From Flavonifractor hominis (lineage in GTDB: Bacteria > Bacillota > Clostridia > Oscillospirales > Oscillospiraceae), in NCBI RefSeq assembly GCF_040095835.1, contig NZ_JBBMFT010000001.1, positions 558,001 through 622,000 of the forward strand: 64,000 nt of DNA, written 5' to 3'. The position numbers were made by a program, and so were the translations under genes. Every line of letters begins with the position of its first letter. The stretch's first letter is position 1. The notes under the pieces were generated by a model that ran no database searches, was not told the DNA's origin, and saw only the letters and a program-made list of their open reading frames with translations. Shown here piece after piece: positions 42,780 through 51,945 of the stretch.

Positions 42780-45700
42780 GCGTTTGCCTTTCCCTGACGA
42801 ACTACCACATTTTCCGTTCCCAAAAGCTCCTCCAGTTCCCGGATGAGCGCACGGTGTACCAGACAGACTGTCCCCAGTCGTTTCCCTGTATCTTCGCATT
42901 TGACCACCAGCTGTTCCGTACCCGGAAACATGGTGAGTACCAGCTTGATTTTGGCCCATCTGGGATCGTCCAGGCTTGGGATACGGATATAGAGTTTGCG
43001 GATAGCTGCCTCCTCCACAGCAGGTGTGCCGGCATCCTTTACCTGGTCCAGCGGTCGGATCCGGTCACACATAAGCTGGGGAGATTTTTCATCCCGCACG
43101 GAGATGCGCCCCTCAGCCAGGATGGGCATGCCCTCCTTCAAATAGGGCCCGGCCTCCCCCAGCACTCGGGCAAAAACCAGCATCTCCATCGAGGCTGTGT
43201 CATCCTCCAGGGTGACATAGGCCATCAGCGTGTTGTTCCGTGTGGTCTTGGTCCGGGCGGTGGCCACCACACCGGCAATCGTCACCCGCTGTTCGTCTTT
43301 GTAGGTCGTGGGCCCTCCCTCTTGATCAAAATCGCTCAGAATGCTCCCGATCGGGGCGACCCGATATTGCTTTACCAAATCCCGATATTCATCCATAGGG
43401 TGACCGGTGAGATAGAGCCCGGTGGTCTCCTTCTCCATGGTCATCAGCTCCCGGCGGGAAAACTCCGGGATGGGCTTCAGATGGAGCTCCGGTGCGCTTT
43501 GGGGATCGTCTCCCCCGCCGCCGAAGAGGTCAAACTGTCCCTCCAGATTCTTCCTCCGGGTCTGGGCTATGGAGTCCACCACCTGCTCATAGGCATCCAG
43601 CAACTGGGAGCGGAAAGCCCCCATACTGTCAAAGGCGCCGCACTTGATGAGGCTCTCCAGCACCCGCTTGTTGAGGTCCGCCTCAAACATCCGCTGGCAG
43701 AAATCCGGGAAGGAGACAAAGGGCCCGCTCCGCTGCCGCTCTGCCAGCACCGCATTGATAAAGCCCCGGCCCACTCCCTTTACAGCCACCAATCCGAACC
43801 GGATGTTCTCTCCCGAGACGGTGAAGTCTGCCCCTGACTCGTTGATATCCGGGGGCAGCAATGTGATACCGCAGTCCCGGCACTCGGCGATATACTCCGC
43901 TACCTTTTCGCTGGAATCCAGTACCGAGGTGAGCAGAGCCGCCATATATTCTTTTGTATAGTGACACTTGAACCAGGCGGTGTGATAGGCCACGATGGCA
44001 TAGCTCACCGCGTGGGCCTTGTTGAATGCGTACTGTGCAAAGGCCTCGATCTCATCATAGATGTCCTCGGCGGTCTGCTGAGGGATCCCGTTGGCGGTAC
44101 AGCCCACGATTCCCCGCTCCGGGTCGCCGTGGACGAAGGTCTGCCGCTCCTTCTCGATCTGGGCCTTTTTCTTTTTGGAAATGGCCCGGCGCACCATGTC
44201 GGCCTGTCCCATGGTATACCCCGCCAGGCGGCGGAAGATCTCAATGACCTGCTCCTGATAGACGATGCAGCCGTAGGTCACCGACAGGATGGGCTCCAGG
44301 GACGGATGCTTATACTTCACCTTGTCCGGATTATGCTTGCAGGCAATGAACCGGGGAATGGATTCCATGGGCCCCGGCCGGTAGAGGGCGATAATAGCGG
44401 TGATATCCTCGATGTTGTGGGGTTTCAGGCCCACGCACACACCGGTCATGCCCGCAGACTCCATCTGAAACACGCCAGAGGTCCTGCCGTCGGACAGCAT
44501 CTGGAACACCTCCGGATCGCCGTCCGGGATATCCGCCAGGGTAAAACCGGGACGGCTCTTCCGGACCAGCTTCACGGTGTCGTCCAAAATGGTCAAGTTC
44601 CGCAGGCCCAGGAAGTCCATTTTCAGCAGCCCAAGCTCTTCCAAAGTCGTCATCACGTACTGGGTGACCACCGATTCGTCATTTTTCGCCAGGGGCACAT
44701 AGTCCACCACCGGCCGGCGGGTGATGACCACCCCGGCGGCGTGAGTGGAGGCGTGGCGGGGCATGCCTTCGATGGCCTTGGCGGTGTCGATGAGGCGCCT
44801 GATCCGCTCATCCCCCTCATAGGCCTCCCGCAGAGGTTTGGAGAGCTTCAGTGCCTCATCCAGCGTGATATGGAGAGCGCCAGGCCCGCTTGGCACCTGC
44901 TTGGCCACCGCATCCACGTCGGCATAGGGGATGTTCAACGCCCGGCCCACGTCCCGGATGGCGCCCCGGGCGGCCATGGTACCAAAGGTGACAATCTGGG
45001 CCACGTGATCCTCGCCGTACTTGCGCTGGACATACTCAATGACCTCCTGCCGGCGGCGGATGCAGAAGTCGATGTCGATATCAGGCATGGTGACCCGCTC
45101 CGGGTTCAGGAATCGTTCAAAGTACAGGGAGTATTTCATCGGGTCCACATCGGTGATAGCCATACAATAGGCCACCATGGAGCCCGCCGCCGAGCCACGG
45201 CCGGGGCCCACCGGGATGCCCTGGCTTTTGGCATAGCCGATAAAATCGGAGACGATGAGGAAGTAATCAACGAACCCCATCTGCCGGATGACCCCCATCT
45301 CATAGTTCAGCCGGTCCTTAAAACCCGCCGGATCATCGGGATAGCGGCGGGCGTACCCCTCCTCGCACAGCTTTTGGAAATAGGCGTCCCCGTCGGTGTA
45401 CCCCTCCGGCAGTTTGAATTCCGGCAGGTGGTAGGTGCCGAACTGGAAGTCCATGTTGCACAGGTCGGCAATCTTGACGGTGTTGGCCACCGCCTCCGGA
45501 TAGTCCGGAAAGAGAGCGGCCATCTCCTCGGTGGACTTGACATAGAGTTCGCGGGTCTCCATCTTCAGGCGGTTGGGATCATCCACCGTCTTGCCCATCT
45601 GGATGCACATAAGGGTGTCCTGCATTTCGGCATCCTCCCGACGGAGGTAATGGGCATCGTTGGTCACCACCAAGGGGATGCCGGTCTCCTGATGAATGCG

Positions 45701-46270
45701 GATGAGTCCCTGATTCACCGCCGGGTCGTTGGGCAGGTTGTGGTCCTGAAGCTCCAGGTAGTAGCCATCCTCCCCAAACAGCTCCCGCATCTCCAGCGCC
45801 GCAGCCTTGGCCCCTTCGTAGTCCCCGGCCAGGATGCGCCGGGGCACCTCGCCCGACTGGCAAGCCGACAGGGCGATCAGCCCCCCCGCATGCTGGCGCA
45901 GCAGCTGCTTGTCGATGCGGGGTTTGATGTAGAACCCCTCGGTAAAGGCGGCTGAATCCAGAAAGCACAGGTTACGATACCCCTCCTCATTGCGGCAGAG
46001 GAGGATGAGATGGTTCATGGCCGCATCCAGCTCATGGACCCGGTCGGTGCGGCCCCGGGGGGCCACATAGACCTCGCAGCCAATGATGGGCTTGATCCCC
46101 TCGGCCTTGCATGCCTTATAGAAGTCCACCACACCGTACATCACACCGTGGTCGGTAATGGCCACGGCGCTCTGGCCCAGCTCCTTCACCCGCTTAACCA
46201 GCAGCGGGATACGGCAGGCTCCGTCCAGCAGAGAAAATTCGGTATGCACATGCAGGTGGACAAATGACAT
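42776..46270 (-). CDS. dnaE: DNA polymerase III alpha subunit (DnaE)
   Basis: A 1164-residue replicative-type polymerase. The PHP domain begins FVHLHVHTEFSLLDGACRI. The palm has GPGRGSAAGS and the catalytic aspartates in MPDIDIDF. A helix-hairpin-helix region is near EFSRRELMTMEKE and an OB fold is VTIAGVVATARTKTTRNNTLM. No 3'-5' exonuclease domain is inserted, so it is the DnaE1/DnaE3 type rather than PolC. A TAAGGAGG site precedes the start. It is coupled to cls. Confidence 0.97.
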   Translation of the reverse strand: MSFVHLHVHTEFSLLDGACRIPLLVKRVKELGQSAVAITDHGVMYGVVDFYKACKAEGIKPIIGCEVYVAPRGRTDRVHELDAAMNHLILLCRNEEGYRNLCFLDSAAFTEGFYIKPRIDKQLLRQHAGGLIALSACQSGEVPRRILAGDYEGAKAAALEMRELFGEDGYYLELQDHNLPNDPAVNQGLIRIHQETGIPLVVTNDAHYLRREDAEMQDTLMCIQMGKTVDDPNRLKMETRELYVKSTEEMAALFPDYPEAVANTVKIADLCNMDFQFGTYHLPEFKLPEGYTDGDAYFQKLCEEGYARRYPDDPAGFKDRLNYEMGVIRQMGFVDYFLIVSDFIGYAKSQGIPVGPGRGSAAGSMVAYCMAITDVDPMKYSLYFERFLNPERVTMPDIDIDFCIRRRQEVIEYVQRKYGEDHVAQIVTFGTMAARGAIRDVGRALNIPYADVDAVAKQVPSGPGALHITLDEALKLSKPLREAYEGDERIRRLIDTAKAIEGMPRHASTHAAGVVITRRPVVDYVPLAKNDESVVTQYVMTTLEELGLLKMDFLGLRNLTILDDTVKLVRKSRPGFTLADIPDGDPEVFQMLSDGRTSGVFQMESAGMTGVCVGLKPHNIEDITAIIALYRPGPMESIPRFIACKHNPDKVKYKHPSLEPILSVTYGCIVYQEQVIEIFRRLAGYTMGQADMVRRAISKKKKAQIEKERQTFVHGDPERGIVGCTANGIPQQTAEDIYDEIEAFAQYAFNKAHAVSYAIVAYHTAWFKCHYTKEYMAALLTSVLDSSEKVAEYIAECRDCGITLLPPDINESGADFTVSGENIRFGLVAVKGVGRGFINAVLAERQRSGPFVSFPDFCQRMFEADLNKRVLESLIKCGAFDSMGAFRSQLLDAYEQVVDSIAQTRRKNLEGQFDLFGGGGDDPQSAPELHLKPIPEFSRRELMTMEKETTGLYLTGHPMDEYRDLVKQYRVAPIGSILSDFDQEGGPTTYKDEQRVTIAGVVATARTKTTRNNTLMAYVTLEDDTASMEMLVFARVLGEAGPYLKEGMPILAEGRISVRDEKSPQLMCDRIRPLDQVKDAGTPAVEEAAIRKLYIRIPSLDDPRWAKIKLVLTMFPGTEQLVVKCEDTGKRLGTVCLVHRALIRELEELLGTENVVVRQGKANA

Positions 46271-46307
46271 TTGAGTTCCTCCTTATTCTTCCAAACATCG
46301 GACCGGC

Positions 46308-46766
46308 TCAGACCGCTTTCCTGCTTTGCCCAGTCAGGCAGGTGTACAAAAAACGCAGCACCACCCGGTCCCGCCCCACCAGCGGTCCCGCCAGGTGGGC
46401 CAGAGAAAGGCACACCGCGCCCCAGAACACCAGCACGGGCCCCACCGGCAATCCCGCCCCCAAGGCAACCACAAACAGGACCGCCGCTACCCAGGTCAGA
46501 TACTGCCTCGGCAGGCGAGCCATTGTAAAGTGTCCTTGGATGACAGATCCTGCGGCACTAGGTTTTGCCGTTCCGCACCATTGCCAGAGCATGGAGGGGT
46601 TTTTGCTAAGTCTGGATCGCCGAAGCACTCCAACTGTAAAGCAGTTTGCCTTTTCATGCCTGAACATGAGCCGAGGTAGGGCATCGGCATGACAAGGGGC
46701 CGGCGTCGCCCCGTTTTCCAGGGCTTTCAGGGCCTCTTCCGGAGACAAGCTGCATTCGAACCGCAT
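46308..46766 (-). CDS. Hypothetical membrane protein between whiA and dnaE
   Basis: A 152-residue frame with an ATG behind GAAGGGAGC. The N-terminal ~85 residues are polar with several cysteines. Residues ~92-128 form two hydrophobic helices (LTWVAAVLFVVALGAGLPVGP, VLVFWGAVCLSLAHL). No family is recognised. It lies 15 nt after whiA and 37 nt before dnaE on the same strand, so it fits the operon, but its composition is not strongly gene-like. Confidence 0.5.
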   Translation of the reverse strand: MRFECSLSPEEALKALENGATPAPCHADALPRLMFRHEKANCFTVGVLRRSRLSKNPSMLWQWCGTAKPSAAGSVIQGHFTMARLPRQYLTWVAAVLFVVALGAGLPVGPVLVFWGAVCLSLAHLAGPLVGRDRVVLRFLYTCLTGQSRKAV

Positions 46767-46781
46767 CTCATCTGCTCCCTT

Positions 46782-47675
46782 CTAGCGTCTGGCCAGTTCC
46801 ATCAATTTACGCAGCCGGTGGTTGAACGCAGATTTGCTCACCGGCGGATCGCACAGCTCGGCCAGCTGGGAGAGGGTAAGCTCCGGATGGGCCACCCGCA
46901 GATCCACCGCCTCCTTGAGCTTGTCGGGCAGCTCTTCCAGCATGCCTCGCGCCTCCAGCTGATAGATGGCTTCGATCTGGCCTTGAGCGGCGTCCACCGC
47001 CTTATCCAGGTTGGCCGCGTCACAGTTGACCCGGCGGTTGATGCTCCCCCGCAGGTCCTTTTCCGCCTTGGCATTCATGATCTGCATGGCCGCCAGCGGG
47101 GCGCCAATGGCGGTGAGAAAATCCTCGATGGCCTCGCTCTGTTTAAAGTAGGTGACGGAGTTGGACTTCCGGGTGGTCTCCTTGGGGGTAAATCCCGCCT
47201 CCAGCAGCAGGGCGCGCAGCTCCCGGCTGACGCTCAAATGGGGGGTGGCCAACTCCAAATGATAACGCTTGGCGGGGTCGGTGACCGAGCCGCCGGCCAG
47301 GAAGGCCCCACGGAAAAACGCGGTGCGGCAGTGTTCCTCCTCCAGCACCGCGAAATTGATATGGTGGGCCAGAGTCTCGGCCGGGTCATGGCCGAAGGCC
47401 GTCCACAGCGCCGAAAGCTTGTCCCCATCACGGATGGCAAAGGTCCGCTTGCCCGCCCCCGTCACAGGGAGGCGGTCAAAGGCAATCTGGAACGCCTTCT
47501 GGAACAGGGCGGGCAGTCGGGCGGCAAAGTCGGGCGACTCGGTGGTAATGCGCACCTCCCGCCCTGTAAACTGATTGCAGTAAAGCAGCACACCGTAGGC
47601 TTCCGCCTGGGCGCAGCAGCGGCGTGAGAGGGCCGCACGGCACAACTCCGCCTTGACGTCAGATGAAAAGGACAC
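46782..47675 (-). CDS. whiA: DNA-binding protein WhiA
   Basis: A 297-residue protein with an N-terminal LAGLIDADG-homing-endonuclease-like domain (AFFRGAFLAGGSVTDP). A C-terminal HTH follows, with LTLSQLAELCDPPVSKSAFNHRLRKL. WhiA affects cell division and chromosome organisation in Firmicutes and sporulation in Streptomyces. It is the third gene after rapZ and yvcK. Confidence 0.95.
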   Translation of the reverse strand: MSFSSDVKAELCRAALSRRCCAQAEAYGVLLYCNQFTGREVRITTESPDFAARLPALFQKAFQIAFDRLPVTGAGKRTFAIRDGDKLSALWTAFGHDPAETLAHHINFAVLEEEHCRTAFFRGAFLAGGSVTDPAKRYHLELATPHLSVSRELRALLLEAGFTPKETTRKSNSVTYFKQSEAIEDFLTAIGAPLAAMQIMNAKAEKDLRGSINRRVNCDAANLDKAVDAAQGQIEAIYQLEARGMLEELPDKLKEAVDLRVAHPELTLSQLAELCDPPVSKSAFNHRLRKLMELARR

Positions 47676-47687
47676 TTCCCTTCCTCC

Positions 47688-48698
47688 TCAGAAGATCTTG
47701 GTATGGGCCCGCTCCCGGTAGAGTTCCATGACAGCGTTCGCCAGGCGGGTATAAGAGTGGCGGGCATAGTCGAGGGTCTCAGAGGCCAGCGGCCGGGTGA
47801 CCACCTCCACCCCCAGCGCCTCGATCTCCGCTCGGTCCACTACAATAGGGGCGGCGTCCTCTTCCCGGTAGCGCTCCACCAGTCCGGGCCGTACCGGCGC
47901 GGAATTACACAGGCAGATGTCCACCAGACCGGGGCCGGAGTGGCGCAGCAACGCTTTCACGTGGTCGGAGGCCGTCATATTCTCGGTCTCCCCATCCTGG
48001 GTCATGATATTACAGATGTAGATCTTCAGCGCCTTGGAGGCACACACCGCCTCCGAGATTCCATCTACCAGCAGATTGGGGATCACGCTGGTATAGAGAC
48101 TTCCAGGGCCCAGCAGGATGAGCTCCGCCTCTCCGATGGCGCGTATCGCCTCCGGCAGTGCCTGGGGATGCTCGGGCAACAGGCGCACGCTCTCGATACG
48201 GCAGTCCTGTGCTTTCTTGAAATCGCTGATCTTGGACTCTCCCAGTACCCGGGTACCATTTTCAAATTTGGCCTCCAGCGCCACATCGGCATTGGTCACA
48301 GGCAACACCCGGCCGCTGATGGCCAACACCTCGCTCATCCGGGCCACAGCTTGATCAAATGAATCAGAGATACCATTTAGGGCAGCCAGAATGAGATTGC
48401 CGAAAGACTGACCGGTCAAATTACCCGAGCCAGCTGGAAAACGGTAGGTCAACAACTGCTGCATGACTGGCTCGGCGTTGGCCAAGGCCTCCATACAGTG
48501 GCGAATGTCCCCCGGCGGGGGCATGCCCAGATCCTGCCGCAGCACACCAGAGCCGCCTCCGTCATCGGCTACCGTGACGATGGCTGTCAGGTCCTTGGTA
48601 CGGCTCTTCAAGCCGCGCAGCATAGTGGACAGCCCCGTGCCGCCGCCAATGGCCACAACCTTGGGGCCCTGTTCCCAGGTTCGATTGCTTTGCGCCAT
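47688..48698 (-). CDS. yvcK: YvcK/GlmR family UDP-GlcNAc-binding regulator
   Basis: A 336-residue Rossmann-type protein. The N-terminal VVAIGGGTGLSTMLRGLK and VTVADDGGGSGVLRQDL motifs and GNLILAALNGISDSF are diagnostic. It binds UDP-GlcNAc and links carbon metabolism to cell-wall synthesis. It lies 12-13 nt from rapZ and whiA. Confidence 0.95.
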   Translation of the reverse strand: MAQSNRTWEQGPKVVAIGGGTGLSTMLRGLKSRTKDLTAIVTVADDGGGSGVLRQDLGMPPPGDIRHCMEALANAEPVMQQLLTYRFPAGSGNLTGQSFGNLILAALNGISDSFDQAVARMSEVLAISGRVLPVTNADVALEAKFENGTRVLGESKISDFKKAQDCRIESVRLLPEHPQALPEAIRAIGEAELILLGPGSLYTSVIPNLLVDGISEAVCASKALKIYICNIMTQDGETENMTASDHVKALLRHSGPGLVDICLCNSAPVRPGLVERYREEDAAPIVVDRAEIEALGVEVVTRPLASETLDYARHSYTRLANAVMELYRERAHTKIF

Positions 48699-48711
48699 TC
48701 TTTTTCCCCCC

Positions 48712-49572
48712 TCAGGATCGGGTCATGTCCCGGTGGTTCTCTGTGGCCTGGAATCCTTTACGCCGGATGAAATCAGCCAGAGCCCGAGTGATGGCCACCG
48801 ACCGGTGCTGACCTCCAGTACACCCAATGGCAATGACCAGCGCGGTCTTTCCCTCCTCTACGTATTGCGGCAGCAGAAATCCGATGAGTCCCTCCAGGTA
48901 ACTCATGAAGTCCTTGGTTTGCTGATAGCCGAATACAAAATCATAGACCCCGGCATCCAGTCCGGTCTGATGGCGCAGCTCGGCTATGTAATAGGGATTG
49001 GGCAGAAAGCGCACGTCAAACACCAGGTCGGCCTCAATCGGAATACCGTACTTAAAGCCGAAGGAGATGACGTTAACGCTCATGGCCGGGGTATCAGACC
49101 CGGTACCGAACAGGCGCAGTACCTCCCCCCGCAGCTTGGCGGTGGAGAGCGCAGAGGTATCAATGATGTATTCCGCCCGCTTGCGCACCGGCGCCAGCAC
49201 GGTGCGTTCACTGTGCACAGCCTCGTCCAACGAGCGGGTGGAACCGGCCAGCGGATGGATGCGCCGGGTTTCCTTATAGCGCTTAATGATGGTCTCCACG
49301 CTGGCCTCCACAAAGAGGATCTTGTACGCGCATCCCATCTCATGCAGGTCATTGAGGGCGGCAAACAACCCGTCAAAGGTCTGCCCGCCCCGGATGTCCG
49401 TCACCAGTGCCACCCGGTCGTACCGACCTGGATTGGCCATGCACAGCTCGGCAAATTTGGGGATCAGCGGGGCGGGCATATTGTCCACCACGTAGAATCC
49501 GATGTCCTCCAAAAACGAGGCGACTTTACTCTTTCCAGCTCCAGACAGACCCGATATCAGGATGAATTCCAT
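48712..49572 (-). CDS. rapZ: RNase adapter protein RapZ
   Basis: A 286-residue protein with an N-terminal P-loop (ISGLSGAGKSKVASFLEDIGFYVVDNMP). The C-terminal domain contains AIGCTGGQHRSVAI. It senses glucosamine-6-phosphate and guides RNase E in Proteobacteria; in Firmicutes (YvcJ) the role is linked to yvcK and competence. GAGGTGAAG precedes the start. Confidence 0.95.
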   Translation of the reverse strand: MEFILISGLSGAGKSKVASFLEDIGFYVVDNMPAPLIPKFAELCMANPGRYDRVALVTDIRGGQTFDGLFAALNDLHEMGCAYKILFVEASVETIIKRYKETRRIHPLAGSTRSLDEAVHSERTVLAPVRKRAEYIIDTSALSTAKLRGEVLRLFGTGSDTPAMSVNVISFGFKYGIPIEADLVFDVRFLPNPYYIAELRHQTGLDAGVYDFVFGYQQTKDFMSYLEGLIGFLLPQYVEEGKTALVIAIGCTGGQHRSVAITRALADFIRRKGFQATENHRDMTRS

Positions 49573-49583
49573 GTTTCTTCACC

Positions 49584-50498
49584 TCAAAATCCCAAGAACT
49601 TGACCTCTGGCTCCAGTTCCACACCCGTCTGACGTAGGACGGTCTCCCGAATGTGGTCCATGAGCCGCCGGACATCCTCCGCCGTGGCACCGCCCCGGTT
49701 GATGACAAAGCCCGCGTGCTTCTCCGAGACCTGAGCCCCGCCGATCCCCACGCCCTTGAGCCCGCACTGCTCAATAAGCGCGGCGGCAAAGTGTCCCGCC
49801 GGCCGCTTGAAGGTACTGCCCGCACTGGGCCACTCCAGGGGCTGCTTGCTCCGCCGGCGCTGGGCCAGATCCTCCATACGTCCCCGGATCTCTTCGCCAT
49901 CCCCTTGGGTAAGGGTCATTTCCGCTGACAGGATGAGCCACTCGGGATGCTCGGCAAACAGGCTGTGCCGGTAGGACAGGCCGCACTGATCGGCAGGCAA
50001 GGTTCTGTACTGTCCTTCCTCGTCCAGGTAAGTCACGCTGGTGAGTACCTGGACCATCTCCCCGCCGTAGGCTCCCGCATTCATCAGCACCGCGCCGCCC
50101 AGTGTGCCCGGGATACCGTGGGCAAACTCCAGCCCGGCAAGTCCCCGCCACAGCGCAGCCATCGCCAAACGGGCCAGCGGAATTCCGCTCTCTGCACGAA
50201 GCCGCCGGTTTACCTCCCGCACCTGGTCCATACCGCCGCATTTGAGCACAAATCCATCATATCCCCGGTCAGCCACCAGCAAATCGCTGCCGTTGCCCAG
50301 GAAAAACGGTGTAATTTCCAGCGCCCGGGCCGCTCGCACTGCTGCAGCAGCCTGCTTGGGGTCGGCAGGCAGCGCCATCAGCCGAGCCGGGCCGCCGATC
50401 CGAAAGGTCGTATGCCGGCTCATGGGTTCCTGTTCTCGTATCTCCAGCCCAGGCACCTGCTTACGCAGCGTCTGGGCAAGTATCTCAAATCGGTCCAT
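49584..50498 (-). CDS. murB: UDP-N-acetylmuramate dehydrogenase
   Basis: A 304-residue FAD enzyme that reduces UDP-GlcNAc-enolpyruvate to UDP-MurNAc. The ATG at 50498 is chosen for GGAGGCCAG upstream. Visible motifs are NGSDLLVADRGYDG, FAHGIPGTLGGAVLMNAGAYGGE with the FAD-binding segment, LSYRHSLF and AGSTFKRPAGHFAAALIEQCGLKG. It is the first gene of the murB-rapZ-yvcK-whiA set. Confidence 0.95.
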   Translation of the reverse strand: MDRFEILAQTLRKQVPGLEIREQEPMSRHTTFRIGGPARLMALPADPKQAAAAVRAARALEITPFFLGNGSDLLVADRGYDGFVLKCGGMDQVREVNRRLRAESGIPLARLAMAALWRGLAGLEFAHGIPGTLGGAVLMNAGAYGGEMVQVLTSVTYLDEEGQYRTLPADQCGLSYRHSLFAEHPEWLILSAEMTLTQGDGEEIRGRMEDLAQRRRSKQPLEWPSAGSTFKRPAGHFAAALIEQCGLKGVGIGGAQVSEKHAGFVINRGGATAEDVRRLMDHIRETVLRQTGVELEPEVKFLGF

Positions 50499-50565
50499 TC
50501 TGGCCTCCACATTGCAAAAATACTTTGATTTTTTATTATACCAGAATTCGCCGGAAAATAGAAGA

Positions 50566-50591
50566 GGACGGGCGAGAAATCTCGCCCGTCC
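50566..50591 (-). terminator. Terminator of the GH25 gene
   Basis: A perfect 12-bp stem GGACGGGCGAGA/TCTCGCCCGTCC with a 2-nt loop lies just past the stop at 50593. It is followed on the minus strand by CTTCTATTTT. Confidence 0.85.
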
Positions 50592-50592
50592 C

Positions 50593-51354
50593 TCAGGTGC
50601 CGGGTTGGCCGAAGGCGTCAAATTCCTCCCGGCTGCCCCGGAAAATATTCAGATCAATACGGCTCTGGCTGCCGTAATAGCCCTCCAATCGGGCACTGTG
50701 AGAATACTGCCAGAAATCCCATCCCGGGACCAGAGGAAACACAGTGGGGCTGGAGCACCAGATGGGGTAAGCGCTGTACTTTCCTCCTGCCAGATACAAA
50801 TAATAGGAGCGGTACGTCACATAGAGAATGGGCTTAACCCCATAATATTCCTCCAGCCGTTCCAGCAGTGGGTCCAGAATAGACTGCACCTGCTTCCGTC
50901 CGGGCGGCTGCTCCAGATACTTACCATAAAACTCAATGTCCACAACCGGCGGCAAAGCCCCTTCGGTGGCCGGTACCAGCGAGATAAAATTATCCGCCTG
51001 GGTCTGACCAGGGCTGTCATAACTGAGAAAATGGTAGGCACCGGTACGGACCCCTGCCTCAGCTGCACCGGCCCAGTTGGCCGAAAACTGCCGGTCCTGG
51101 AGTGCGGAGCCCTCTGTGGCCTTGATAAAAGCAAAATCCACTCCCTGATCCGCCAGCATGGACCAGTCCACAACCCCCTGATAGGCTGACACATCGACTC
51201 CGAACACTTCCCACATCTCCGGATCCGCCTCGTGGGAAAAGAGGATATAGCCCCGCCAGCGCAGGACACCCACAGCCAGCAGCACTGCTGCCGCCAGGCA
51301 CAGCAAAACCAGGATGATCCTGCACAGGCATTTCAGAATGCGTTTCAAAGACAT
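50593..51354 (-). CDS. Membrane-anchored GH25 lysozyme-like muramidase
   Basis: A 253-residue protein with one N-terminal membrane helix (~8-32) that probably anchors it outside the cell. The GH25 fold begins with FGVDVSAYQGVVDW and holds the catalytic acid pair in PVVDIEF, with WQYS near the C-terminus. It cleaves the MurNAc-GlcNAc bond of peptidoglycan. The ATG follows a GTG; the ribosome site is poor, so the start is uncertain by a codon or two. Confidence 0.9.
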   Translation of the reverse strand: MSLKRILKCLCRIILVLLCLAAAVLLAVGVLRWRGYILFSHEADPEMWEVFGVDVSAYQGVVDWSMLADQGVDFAFIKATEGSALQDRQFSANWAGAAEAGVRTGAYHFLSYDSPGQTQADNFISLVPATEGALPPVVDIEFYGKYLEQPPGRKQVQSILDPLLERLEEYYGVKPILYVTYRSYYLYLAGGKYSAYPIWCSSPTVFPLVPGWDFWQYSHSARLEGYYGSQSRIDLNIFRGSREEFDAFGQPGT

Positions 51355-51410
51355 CACCGTATTTTATCATACCCGGATACAAACAAAAAGGCAAGGAAAA
51401 CTGCTCTTTG

Positions 51411-51908
51411 TCAGTGGGTGCCCAGCACCGTCCGGGCCACCTGGGCCAGACGCAGCCCGGTGGTCATGCTCCTGCGCTGGAGATTTCGGTGAGCCTGTTC
51501 CTCGCTCAGGCCATAGCGCTGCATCAGATATTCCTTGGCTCGGGCAATAAGCGCCCGCTCCTCTTCTTCCCCCCGAAGCAGCTCCTCCACCGCCGAAAGC
51601 AGCGCGCCCCGGGACAGCGGAGAAGCCAGCTTGAGTATCCCCTCGCACTGGATGTGCTCCAGCAGGGGTTTTGCTGCAACCACCAGCATGGGGCAACCGC
51701 CGGGCAGATCCTCCCGCAGTTCCTCCGCCGTACCGTCGGGGAATTTGTAACCACAGATCACTCCGGCCACCCGCTGCTGGCAAAGGGTCCGGCGGACCTG
51801 GTCAGCCGACCGGCAGATCAGGCAGTCGGCCGCGCCGGCACTCTCCAGGATTTCCCGGATGCGGGTGCAGCTGACCTCTCCGGAAAAGGCCACCACCACC
51901 GTCTGCAT
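51411..51908 (-). CDS. ANTAR-domain response-regulator-like protein
   Basis: A 165-residue protein. Residues ~1-105 look like a degenerate receiver domain: the usual phosphoacceptor aspartate is not evident around GVICGYKFPD. The C-terminal ~50 residues (ALIARAKEYLMQRYGLSEEQAHRNLQRRSMTTG) are an ANTAR RNA-binding domain. ANTAR proteins bind two-hairpin RNAs and antiterminate transcription, often of nitrogen genes. It lies 37 nt after glnA on the same strand. Confidence 0.9.
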   Translation of the reverse strand: MQTVVVAFSGEVSCTRIREILESAGAADCLICRSADQVRRTLCQQRVAGVICGYKFPDGTAEELREDLPGGCPMLVVAAKPLLEHIQCEGILKLASPLSRGALLSAVEELLRGEEEERALIARAKEYLMQRYGLSEEQAHRNLQRRSMTTGLRLAQVARTVLGTH

Positions 51909-51945
51909 ATCCCATCACTCCTGCCGTATAGGCCTGTGGGCGGGA

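Noticed and set aside
43961..45955. A 664-codon open frame on the plus strand
   Set aside because: It is antisense to dnaE, whose motifs are complete; low-complexity His/Val/Gly composition marks it as a shadow.
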